Source: Acanthacorydalis orientalis | Lineage: Eukaryota > Arthropoda > Insecta > Megaloptera > Corydalidae | Assembly: GCA_034766995.1 (NCBI GenBank) | Contig: CM068313.1 | Coordinates: 47,501-111,500, forward strand | Direction: 5' to 3' | Length of the DNA stretch: 64,000 nucleotides | Shown: in pieces, positions 47,201-64,000 of the stretch | Position numbering within the stretch: position 1 is the first letter of the stretch | How the letters are laid out: each line of letters starts with the position of its first letter | The notes under the pieces: model-generated | Told to the model about the DNA's origin: nothing | Databases searched by the model: none | Seen by the model: the letters and a program-made list of their open reading frames with translations, nothing else | Made by a program: the position numbers and the translations under genes

Positions 47201-48309
47201 TTCCGTACCGCGAGAAATCTACCGATCTCGAACGCGACATCGGAACTTCGGACGACCGTACGCGCGACCGCGTTTCGATAAATCCGTACGATCGGCTCGT
47301 ACGTCGCTCGAAGCCGACGTTTCGAGTAAAGGAATCGATCGCTCGACGCGACGACGAACGACCGTGTCGTCTCCGAGCGGACACGAGAACGCGACGGAAT
47401 CGTCGACCGGATCGGCGAACGTACGCGAAAACGATAGAAAACCTCTCGGATCGTTTCGCGTAGTTCTTACGGTCACGTCCGCGCGCGGCCGTATCGGCGC
47501 GGACGGACGCACGGATCGAAACGGCAGAGTACGGAAAGCCGCCGGTCCGTCCGGTCCCGTCGACCGTACGGATCGGCCGCGTTCCGTACGTCCGGCGCGC
47601 GAGCTTCCTACCCGACGAGACTTACCGGACCGGATTTCCTCGTCCCCGCGACCGTGAAGTCCGGACAGAACAGCAGATCCTGCGGACAGAACAACCGTCA
47701 TACGCGAACGACGTCGCCGACACCGATCCGACTCACGCAGATCGCGCCGACGAGCGACTGCGCCAACGGCACGGACTCGTCCTCCTCGTCCTCGGACCGC
47801 GACGGCAGCGACGACCAGAAGAACCCGCGCCACTCGGCGTCCTCGAAGACGTACGGCAGGAGCCTCGTCAGCAGCCTGACGCAGTTCAGAACTGGAAGAC
47901 GACGACGCGGGCGTTTCATCTCGGGCGGGCGAGCGCGCGCGCGACGGCCGTACCTGTCTGTTGTTCGTGCTGGGTCCTGCAGCTGTTGTCGACCGCCTTC
48001 ACGAGCTTCTCGACCGCTTTGTAGCACAACGTCGCGAGATTCGACGGCGCCTCCTCCCTCAGCGCGCGGATCTCCCGCGCCGGGACGAGCGTGAACACGT
48101 CCTGCACGTTCGTAACATTCTCGGACCAGAACTGTTCCCAGAACCCGTCGTCGCTCGGATCTATGGGCTACGGAACGACGCGAATCACGTTCAACATACG
48201 TTACGGGACGGAGCGCGAGCGTCGGCCGGCCGCGCGCGTTTACCTGCGTCTTCGACGTAAGCTGCACGACAGCTTTCCGATAGTTGAGCTTCGTGTCCGC
48301 GTTGCCCAT
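44297..48309 (-). CDS. HID1: HID1 (dense-core vesicle maturation factor)
   Basis: Fifteen coding exons fit in phase on the minus strand: 48244-48309, 47954-48167, 47737-47891, 47626-47679, 46765-46964, 46476-46686, 46227-46424, 46073-46163, 45781-46011, 45538-45702, 45049-45449, 44884-44985, 44655-44818, 44432-44590, 44297-44360. The product is 824 residues (about 790 in mammals) and collinear with HID1 throughout, for example [72 protein letters not shown] and the C-terminal KLFEIQRV. The Met-Gly start fits the N-myristoylation known for HID1. The family is a peripheral trans-Golgi protein needed for dense-core vesicle and neuropeptide processing. Exon 11 holds a Ser/Arg-rich linker, the least conserved part. 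All introns but one are about 52-95 bp. No frameshift or stop was seen. Confidence 0.96.
46965..47625 (-). other. HID1 intron 4
   Basis: The only long intron of HID1 here (661 bp); donor GTAAG at 47625-47621, acceptor AG at 46966-46965. CpG-rich, with a 9 bp inverted repeat (46983-46991 with 47009-47017) near the acceptor. No extra exon is needed, since the flanking exons join in phase 0. Confidence 0.8.
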
Positions 48310-48540
48310 CGCTGCAGGCACGGGACGGCGTTATCGTCGACCGGGTACAACGACGACGCTCGACGACACGTCTAGCGAAAACAACGAACGTCAAATGTCA
48401 ACCGGGCAGTGTTGCCAATATCGCAGAATCGAAACGTCGTGCGTCAAGACGTACTCGTAGCGCTATTGGTCGGCCGCAAGTGCGTCTGAACGTGTCGTCG
48501 TCGTCGACATTAAACATTATACGTACGCGTGTACACATGT

Positions 48541-48779
<239 letters not shown>

Positions 48780-49801
48780 ACGAGGTGGAGAGAAAGTGAG
48801 AAAAAGCATGAACCTTGTAAGATTTCATTTAAAACATTCTTAACATGTTCCCTTTCCTTAATTTTCGTAGGTAGCGAGGTCAAGATAATGACATATTAAC
48901 GACGGAACCATATGACATTAGATAACGCACGTCGAAGCCTAGTCTTAAACGGATTCAATCCCCAGGAGCGACGGATCGACCGCACGTCTACAGAGATGCG
49001 TAGACGCTCGTTAAAAAAAAAACCTCATTGTTTTCTATCCGAAGCTCGCTGCGATTTCGAAACGACAGTCCGCGGAAAAAAGCACAGCATTCGTAGATAT
49101 CTCCGATCGGACCTGAAATTGTTTTCTTTCTAATAACAAACTTCCTTTCCTCTTGAATTACCCTCATCGTTTCGTACGAATCGGTCTCCGAAAACTACAA
49201 AGTATCAGGCCGGAACGCTGGCATCGCGATCGTCGGGTGTTATTGATTTCTGTGTGTTTTTACGCCGTTCGTCCGCACTGGGGGGGGAAAAAAAAAAAAA
49301 CGATAACGAAAAAAAACCCGACGACACGTCCGTGCGGAGGTCGATGACGTCGTCGGTCCGATAGGATTCGATAGCGCGCGTTTCCGATCGACCGGTGTGG
49401 TTCGGCTTTCGCATCGCGATTATCGCACGATTTGCAGCGTCGGGGACGAGAGGCGGACGCACAGGCATCGTCGTCTCCCCGGGCGGCGCGTCGAGCGGCC
49501 GACGGGTCCGTCCGCGTGTACGCCGCCGAGACGCGCTTTCCGTTCCGGCGACGTGGCGGTCGGTCAAAAATTCGAAACGAACGCCCGGCGTACGAGCGCC
49601 GCGCGCGCGGCGGCGACCGTCGTCGAATCACGCGCGACCTGCCGATCGTCCGTTCGCTCGCTCGTCGTTCGACCGGGCGCCGCCAGCTCCGATCCGTCGA
49701 TCTGGAAACGAAACGGGAACCGGCGCGGGAGGCGCAAACGCGTGCACGTGCGCTCCGCCGTTCGGCGAATAACAATCGGAACAGTTCGTCTTCGAATCGT
49801 T

Positions 49802-49816
49802 TTTATTGTTTTTATT
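49802..49816 (-). terminator. Polyadenylation signals of tryptophan 2,3-dioxygenase gene
   Basis: Two AATAAA hexamers on the minus strand (at 49802-49807 and 49811-49816), about 150 bp beyond the stop codon. Confidence 0.65.
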
Positions 49817-49965
49817 TACTGCAACGTGCGTTGCTCATCATTAATAACAGAGATCCCGAATGGCTTTTACAAATGAACGAAACTCAACAACGAGTAAGCT
49901 GCTAACGTTACACGTGATCTGCGTGCGTGTGTGTGGAATGCCATCGTCGACGTTCGCCGTCGCCG

Positions 49966-55909
<5,944 letters not shown>

Positions 55910-56620
55910 GTTCCCGCTGTCGGCCGGACGTGTTCCGTGTTCTCGACGACGACGACGGTGCACGCGTGCGGCGACAAAAAAAAAACACACGACGGGCTCG
56001 AAACGGGCGAACGCTCTCGCTCGTACTGACACGTGCGCGCAACGTACACGAGCGGCGACCGTATCGCAGCGCCGTCCCGATGAGGACTGATCTCGCGCGG
56101 ACGGTCGCGCCGCGGTCGGCGCGCGGAGAGCGGCGGCCGCGGCGGAGCGGGGCCGGAGAGGTCGGCCGCGCCGTCGCGCGTACGTGCGTCAGTACGTCCG
56201 TGCCGACGAGCGACGGCGCGAGCGACAGAGAGAGAGAGAGAGACGGAGAGCGCGCGCCCCGTCCGTCCGGGTGTCGGATTACAGCGCCGACGGCGTTATT
56301 ATTTCGCGTTCGTGAAAACGATCGGCACGCCACACAGTGTCCGAGCCACTACCGACGTGACGCCGCGTCGTCTCTGCGGGCGCGTACGCGCTCGACCCTC
56401 CCCGGCCGCACGGTCCGCCCGGTCGCGTCGAGTCCGTCGGGCCGCGCGGTCGGGTGTCGAACTCGTCGAGGAACTCGACGATAACAGAAATCCGAATGCG
56501 AACGACGGCGGATTCAGTTTCGAAACTTGAGACTCGACTGCTCTTGATTCGTCATACGTACATACATTATGTGTTCTCGGCCACGAAAATGTATTTCAGG
56601 TAACAGGAACGGGTGTTACA
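55910..56620. other. Upstream region of tryptophan dioxygenase gene
   Basis: CpG-rich 5' flank that should hold the promoter and 5'UTR of the minus-strand dioxygenase gene. There is no obvious TATA box; a (GA)n run lies at about 56224-56244. Past about 56520 the sequence becomes AT-rich and passes into satellite DNA. No other gene was recognised. Confidence 0.55.
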
Positions 56621-57568
56621 GGTCATTTCGAGCTTTGCATATTTTCAGAGGAGAGACATAACCCTCTGAAGAGGATCCTCTTCTGTAAAATGTGTATTTC
56701 GGAATCGGGGGTGTTAGTTTTAGCCGAAATCGATTACATTCGATCCGAGTTATCGATTTATGGCGAAACATTCCACCGTTTCCGACTTTCATTTTTCGAC
56801 CGAAAAAAACGCACGACCTACAGTATGCAAATTTCGATGGAAAATCATGATATTTCAAAAGCGTTCGAACTGGCTCGGAATCCCGATTTTATCGAAAACA
56901 ATATCGTATTATTAAGAAAAATCATCTTTCCAACGATCGGAGAGCGGTAGTCGGCTGTGGAACGGCGCTCTTTTCGATTTTCAGTTTTCGGCTAACAAAT
57001 CGCCATTTGCGGATTAGTATTTTTTTAATCACAGATTTATAAATGTACCGCTTTATGAATTGTCAGCAACTTATAAATGGATATTTTTGTTCCTTAAAAA
57101 AATATTTCAGTTGATAACAACGCATAGTTTCGATTTGTTTACGCTTTTTGTGCGTCGGGAGGGAAGAAGAAATTCTTCGAAAACGTATCTCGTCCATAAA
57201 TCACATATTTTCGAATTAGAAATACAATTTTTAGCATAGATTTATTCAATTCCCGCTAAATGATTAGTTTTTGATGAAAAAGTCCACGATTTCCAACTTT
57301 CATTTTTCGACCGAAAAAAACGCACGACCTACAGTATGCAAATTTCGATGGAAAATCATGGACTTTCAAAAGTGATTTTTTCCGCTCTAATTCGCGATTT
57401 CATCATAAGGAACAACAGAGTATCGACAGAAAATCGCTTTCGACTGATTGCAAAATCATATTTCTCTACAGAACGGCGCTTTTTTCCCATTTTGGTTTTT
57501 GCCTAAAAATCGTCATTCGCGATTACGCCCGCACGGAGGACTGTGTGTCGAGATATGGATCTTTAAAC
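56621..57568. repeat. ~512 bp satellite units, left flank
   Basis: The landmark CAGTATGCAAATTTCGATGG occurs at 56821 and again at 57332, a period of 511 bp. The block just before it (ACTTTCATTTTTCGACCG) is repeated too. The unit from 56821 is nearly identical to the sequence right of the 81 bp array (63450 onward), with only scattered differences. The second left unit matches for about 35 bp past the landmark, then diverges but keeps related blocks such as GAACGGCGCT. A short open frame (56690-56950) is probably accidental, as it overlaps the repeat. Confidence 0.85.
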
Positions 57569-60500
57569 CTTATAATACAACCGCATATCTAGATGCCCGG
57601 TCGTCCTAGAGGACGTAGGAATTTTTCTAACATACTTCACGCACTCTAGCTTCTAATACAACCGCATATCTAGATGCCCGGTCGTCCAAAAGGACGTAGG
57701 AATTTTTCTAACATACTTCACGCACTCTAGCTTCTAATACAACCGCATATCTAGATGCCCGGTCGTCCTAGAGGACGTAGGAATTTTTCTAACAAACTTC
57801 ACGCACTCTAGCTTCTAATACAACCGCATATCTAGATGCCTGGTCGTCCAAAAGGACGTAGGAATTTTTCTAACATACTTCACGCACTCTAGCTTCTAAT
57901 ACAACCGCATATCTAGATGCCCGGTCGTCCAAAAGGACGTGGGAATTTTTCTAACATACTTCACGCACTCTAGCTTCTAATACAGCCGCATATCTAGATG
58001 CCCGGTCGTCCAAAAGGACGTGGGAATTTTTCTAACATACTTCACGCACTCTAGCTTCTAATACAGCCGCATATCTAGATGCCCGGTCGTCCAAAAGGAC
58101 GTAGGAATTTTTCTAACATACTACAGGCACTCTAGCTTCAAATACAACCCCATATCTAGATGCCCGGTCGTCCTAGAGGACGTAGGAATTTTTCTAACAT
58201 ACTTCACGCACTCTAGCTTCTAATACAACCGCATATCTAGATGCCCGGTCGTCCAAAAGGACGTGGGAATTTTTCTAACATACTTCACGCACTCTAGCTT
58301 CTAATACAACCGCATATCTAGATGCCCGGTCGTCCAAAAGGACGTGGGAATTTTTCTAACATACTTCACGCACTCTAGCTTCTAATACAACCCCATATCT
58401 AGATGCCCGGTCGTCCTAGAGGACGTAGGAATTTTTCTAACATACTTCACGCACTCTAGCTTCTAATACAACCGCATATCTAGATGCCCGGTCGTCCAAA
58501 AGGACGTGGGAATTTTTCTAACATACTTCACGCACTCTAGCTTCTAATACAACCGCATATCTAGATGCCCGGTCGTCCAAAAGGACGTGGGAATTTTTCT
58601 AACATACTTCACGCACTCTAGCTTCTAATACAACCCCATATCTAGATGCCCGGTCGTCCTAGAGGACGTAGGAATTTTTCTAACATACTTCACGCACTCT
58701 AGCTTCTAATACAACCGCATATCTAGATGCCCGGTCGTCCAAAAGGACGTGGGAATTTTTCTAACATACTTCACGCACTCTAGCTTCTAATACAACCCCA
58801 TATCTAGATGCCCGGTCGTCCTAGAGGACGTAGGAATTTTTCTAACATACTTCACGCACTCTAGCTTCTAATACAACCGCATATCTAGATGCCCGGTCGT
58901 CCAAAAGGACGTGGGAATTTTTCTAACATACTTCACGCACTCTAGCTTCTAATACAACCGCATATCTAGATGCCCGGTCGTCCAAAAGGACGTAGGAATT
59001 TTTCTAACAAACTTCACGCACTCTAGCTTCTAATACAACCGCATATCTAGATGCCCGGTCGTCCAAAAGGACGTAGGAATTTTTCTAACAAACTTCACGC
59101 ACTCTAGCTTCTAATACAACCGCATATCTAGATGCCCGGTCGTCCAAAAGGACGTAGGAATTTTTCTAACATACTTCACGCACTCTAGCTTCTAATACAA
59201 CCGCATATCTAGATGCCCGGTCGTCCAAAAGGACGTAGGAATTTTTCTAACAAACTTCACGCACTCTAGCTTCTAATACAACCGCATATCTAGATGCCCG
59301 GTCGTCCTAGAGGACGTAGGAATTTTTCTAACATACTTCACGCACTCTAGCTTCTAATACAACCGCATATCTAGATGCCCGGTCGTCCAAAAGGACGTAG
59401 GAATTTTTCTAACATACTTCACGCACTCTAGCTTCTAATACAACCGCATATCTAGATGCCCGGTCGTCCAAAAGGACGTAGGAATTTTTCTAACAAACTT
59501 CACGCACTCTAGCTTCTAATACAACCGCATATCTAGATGCCCGGTCGTCCTAGAGGACGTAGGAATTTTTCTAACAAACTTCACGCACTCTAGCTTCTAA
59601 TACAACCGCATATCTAGATGCCCGGTCGTCCAAAAGGACGTAGGAATTTTTCTAACATACTTCACGCACTCTAGCTTCTAATACAACCGCATATCTAGAT
59701 GCCCGGTCGTCCAAAAGGACGTAGGAATTTTTCTAACATACTTCACGCACTCTAGCTTCTAATACAACCGCATATCTAGATGCCCGGTCGTCCAAAAGGA
59801 CGTAGGAATTTTTCTAACAAACTTCACGCACTCTAGCTTCTAATACAACCGCATATCTAGATGCCCGGTCGTCCTAGAGGACGTAGGAATTTTTCTAACA
59901 AACTTCACGCACTCTAGCTTCTAATACAACCGCATATCTAGATGCCCGGTCGTCCAAAAGGACGTAGGAATTTTTCTAACATACTTCACGCACTCTAGCT
60001 TCTAATACAACCGCATATCTAGATGCCCGGTCGTCCTAGAGGACGTAGGAATTTTTCTAACATACTTCACGCACTCTAGCTTCTAATACAACCGCATATC
60101 TAGATGCCCGGTCGTCCAAAAGGACGTAGGAATTTTTCTAACATACTTCACGCACTCTAGCTTCTAATACAACCGCATATCTAGATGCCCGGTCGTCCAA
60201 AAGGACGTAGGAATTTTTCTAACAAACTTCACGCACTCTAGCTTCTAATACAACCGCATATCTAGATGCCCGGTCGTCCAAAAGGACGTAGGAATTTTTC
60301 TAACATACTTCACGCACTCTAGCTTCTAATACAACCGCATATCTAGATGCCCGGTCGTCCAAAAGGACGTAGGAATTTTTCTAACAAACTTCACGCACTC
60401 TAGCTTCTAATACAACCGCATATCTAGATGCCCGGTCGTCCTAGAGGACGTAGGAATTTTTCTAACATACTTCACGCACTCTAGCTTCTAATACAACCGC

Positions 60501-63449
60501 ATATCTAGATGCCCGGTCGTCCAAAAGGACGTAGGAATTTTTCTAACATACTTCACGCACTCTAGCTTCTAATACAACCGCATATCTAGATGCCCGGTCG
60601 TCCAAAAGGACGTAGGAATTTTTCTAACAAACTTCACGCACTCTAGCTTCTAATACAACCGCATATCTAGATGCCCGGTCGTCCAAAAGGACGTAGGAAT
60701 TTTTCTAACATACTTCACGCACTCTAGCTTCTAATACAACCGCATATCTAGATGCCCGGTCGTCCAAAAGGACGTAGGAATTTTTCTAACAAACTTCACG
60801 CACTCTAGCTTCTAATACAACCGCATATCTAGATGCCCGGTCGTCCAAAAGGACGTAGGAATTTTTCTAACATACTTCACGCACTCTAGCTTCTAATACA
60901 ACCGCATATCTAGATGCCCGGTCGTCCAAAAGGACGTAGGAATTTTTCTAACATACTTCACGCACTCTAGCTTCTAATACAACCGCATATCTAGATGCCC
61001 GGTCGTCCAAAAGGACGTAGGAATTTTTCTAACAAACTTCACGCACTCTAGCTTCTAATACAACCGCATATCTAGATGCCCGGTCGTCCTAGAGGACGTA
61101 GGAATTTTTCTAACATACTTCACGCACTCTAGCTTCTAATACAACCGCATATCTAGATGCCCGGTCGTCCAAAAGGACGTAGGAATTTTTCTAACAAACT
61201 TCACGCACTCTAGCTTCTAATACAACCGCATATCTAGATGCCCGGTCGTCCAAAAGGACGTAGGAATTTTTCTAACATACTTCACGCACTCTAGCTTCTA
61301 ATACAACCGCATATCTAGATGCCCGGTCGTCCAAAAGGACGTAGGAATTTTTCTAACAAACTTCACGCACTCTAGCTTCTAATACAACCGCATATCTAGA
61401 TGCCCGGTCGTCCTAGAGGACGTAGGAATTTTTCTAACATACTTCACGCACTCTAGCTTCTAATACAACCGCATATCTAGATGCCCGGTCGTCCAAAAGG
61501 ACGTAGGAATTTTTCTAACATACTTCACGCACTCTAGCTTCTAATACAACCGCATATCTAGATGCCCGGTCGTCCTAGAGGACGTAGGAATTTTTCTAAC
61601 ATACTTCACGCACTCTAGCTTCTAATACAACCGCATATCTAGATGCCCGGTCGTCCAAAAGGACGTAGGAATTTTTCTAACAAACTTCACGCACTCTAGC
61701 TTCTAATACAACTGCATATCTAGATGCCCGGTCGTCCAAAAGGACGTAGGAATTTTTCTAACATACTTCACGCACTCTAGCTTCTAATACAACCGCATAT
61801 CTAGATGCCCGGTCGTCCAAAAGGACGTAGGAATTTTTCTAACAAACTTCACGCACTCTAGCTTCTAATACAACCGCATATCTAGATGCCCGGTCGTCCT
61901 AGAGGACGTAGGAATTTTTCTAACATACTTCACGCACTCTAGCTTCTAATACAACCGCATATCTAGATGCCCGGTCGTCCAAAAGGACGTAGGAATTTTT
62001 CTAACATACTTCACGCACTCTAGCTTCTAATACAACCGCATATCTAGATGCCCGGTCGTCCTAGAGGACGTAGGAATTTTTCTAACATACTTCACGCACT
62101 CTAGCTTCTAATACAACCGCATATCTAGATGCCCGGTCGTCCTAGAGGACGTAGGAATTTTTCTAACAAACTTCACGCACTCTAGCTTCAAATACAACCG
62201 CATATCTAGATGCCCGGTCGTCCAAAAGGACGTAGGAATTTTTCTAACATACTTCACGCACTCTAGCTTCTAATACAACCGCATATCTAGATGCCCGGTC
62301 GTCCAAAAGGACGTAGGAATTTTTCTAACAAACTTCACGCACTCTAGCTTCTAATACAACCGCATATCTAGATGCCCGGTCGTCCAAAAGGACGTAGGAA
62401 TTTTTCTAACATACTTCACGCACTCTAGCTTCTAATACAACCGCATATCTAGATGCCCGGTCGTCCAAAAGGACGTAGGAATTTTTCTAACAAACTTCAC
62501 GCACTCTAGCTTCTAATACAACCGCATATCTAGATGCCCGGTCGTCCAAAAGGACGTAGGAATTTTTCTAACATACTTCACGCACTCTAGCTTCTAATAC
62601 AACCGCATATCTAGATGCCCGGTCGTCCAAAAGGACGTAGGAATTTTTCTAACATACTTCACGCACTCTAGCTTCTAATACAACCGCATATCTAGATGCC
62701 CGGTCGTCCAAAAGGACGTAGGAATTTTTCTAACAAACTTCACGCACTCTAGCTTCTAATACAACCGCATATCTAGATGCCCGGTCGTCCTAGAGGACGT
62801 AGGAATTTTTCTAACATACTTCACGCACTCTAGCTTCTAATACAACCGCATATCTAGATGCCCGGTCGTCCAAAAGGACGTAGGAATTTTTCTAACATAC
62901 TTCACGCACTCTAGCTTCTAATACAACCGCATATCTAGATGCCCGGTCGTCCAAAAGGACGTGGGAATTTTTCTAACATACTTCACGCACTCTAGCTTCT
63001 AATACAACCGCATATCTAGATGCCCGGTCGTCCAAAAGGACGTGGGAATTTTTCTAACATACTTCACGCACTCTAGCTTCTAATACAACCGCATATCTAG
63101 ATGCCCGGTCGTCCAAAAGGACGTAGGAATTTTTCTAACAAACTTCACGCACTCTAGCTTCTAATACAACCGCATATCTAGATGCCCGGTCGTCCAAAAG
63201 GACGTAGGAATTTTTCTAACATACTTCACGCACTCTAGCTTCTAATACAACCGCATATCTAGATGCCCGGTCGTCCAAAAGGACGTAGGAATTTTTCTAA
63301 CATACTTCACGCACTCTAGCTTCTAATACAACCGCATATCTAGATGCCCGGTCGTCCTAGAGGACGTAGGAATTTTTCTAACATACTTCACGCACTCTAG
63401 CTTCTAATACAACCGCATATCTAGATAACCGGTCGTCCTAGAGGACGTA
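57569..63449. repeat. 81 bp satellite array, 72 complete monomers plus a partial one
   Basis: Tandem monomers start at 57569 and recur every 81 bp without any length change up to 63401, where a final partial copy (49 bp) ends. Each unit reads CTTCTAATACAACCGC, ATATCTAGATGCC, CGGTCGTCC, a four-base loop, GGACG, then GAATTTTTCTAAC and TTCACGCACTCTAG. CGTCC/GGACG forms a 5 bp hairpin whose loop is either AAAA or TAGA; ATCTAGAT is an 8 bp palindrome. Further variable sites: ACATAC or ACAAAC, GTAGG or GTGGG, and CCGC or CCCC. It resembles pericentromeric or heterochromatic satellite DNA. No coding, and no spacer diversity that would suggest a CRISPR array. Confidence 0.98.
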
Positions 63450-64000
63450 CAGTATGCAAATTTCGATGGAAAATCATGATATTTCAAAAGCGTTCGAACT
63501 GGCTCGGAATCCCGATTTTATCGAAAACAATATCATATTATTAAGAAAAATCATCTTTCCAACGATCGGAGAGCGGTAGTCGGCTGTGGAACGGCGCTCT
63601 TTTCGATTTTCAGTTTTCGGCTAACAAATCGCCATTTGCGGATAAATAATTTTTTTAATCACAGATTTATAAATGTACCGCTTTATGAATTGTCAGCAAC
63701 TTATAAATAGATATATTTGTTCTTTAAAAAAAATATTTCAGATGATAATAACGCATAATTTCGATTTGTTTACGGTTTTTGTGCGCCGGGAGGGAAGAAG
63801 AAATTCTTCGAAAACGTGTCTCGTCCATAAATCACATATTTTCGAATTAGAAACACAATTTTTAGCCTAGATTTATTCAATTCCCGCTAAATGATTAGTT
63901 TTTGATGAAAAAGTCCACGATTTCCAACTTTCATTTTTCGACCAAAAAAAACGCACGACCTACGGTACGCAAATTTCGATGAAAAATCATGAACTTTCAA
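63450..64000. repeat. ~512 bp satellite units, right flank
   Basis: Begins at the array junction with CAGTATGCAAATTTCGATGG and follows the left-flank unit closely for about 500 bp. The next unit starts at 63963 (CGGTACGCAAATTTCGATG), a period of 513 bp, and runs off the window. Confidence 0.9.

Noticed and set aside
56690..56950. 86-residue open frame next to the satellite.
   Set aside because: Most of it is part of the ~512 bp repeat unit, and the repeated unit to the right does not preserve a comparable full frame.
57569..63449. CRISPR-like repeat array.
   Set aside because: No variable spacers: whole 81 bp units repeat head to tail, and the genome is eukaryotic.

Overview
This window looks like a chromosome segment from an insect, probably a hymenopteran such as an ant or bee (an inference only). 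The reasons are: spliced genes with GT-AG introns whose proteins match insect families, a mariner transposon, RTE-type LINE fragments, very CpG-rich single-copy DNA, many long (TA)n microsatellites, and a 5.9 kb satellite array. No prokaryotic features, CRISPR arrays, rRNA or tRNA genes were seen.

Layout. 1-6.5 kb holds a minus-strand claudin/PMP22-like four-helix membrane protein gene. Its last exon lies left of the window and its first intron is 5 kb long. 6.5-21.6 kb is intergenic: microsatellites, two interspersed repeat families (called A and B here) and an LTR-retroelement remnant. 21.6-31.6 kb is a minus-strand three-exon gene for an agatoxin-like cystine-knot secreted peptide, whose first intron is full of repeats. 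31.6-38.5 kb is intergenic and carries an almost complete mariner. 38.5-39.6 kb is a MADF-BESS DNA-binding protein gene (minus). A RAD51C-like recombinase (plus, 41.1-42.1 kb) diverges from it. 42.1-44.3 kb is a convergent gap with a compound (TA)nTTC satellite. 44.3-48.3 kb is HID1 (minus, 15 coding exons). 50.0-55.9 kb is tryptophan 2,3-dioxygenase, the vermilion gene (minus, 7 coding exons). From 56.6 kb to the end is satellite DNA: a ~512 bp repeat unit split by 72 complete copies of an 81 bp monomer.

The genes are unrelated housekeeping, neuroendocrine and metabolic functions and form no operon-like pathway. HID1 (dense-core vesicle maturation) and the agatoxin-like peptide (dense-core vesicle cargo) both belong to the regulated secretory route, but nothing in the sequence links them. 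Exon boundaries were derived by hand from splice sites and reading-frame phase; all internal phases of the four complete spliced genes are consistent.

The most unusual signals are: the length-invariant 81 bp satellite with an internal hairpin and local higher-order structure; long perfect inverted repeats about 43-48 nt upstream of 3' splice sites in three introns; two repeat families that almost always adjoin (TA)n tracts; and a RAD51C-like ATPase lacking the usual glutamate.
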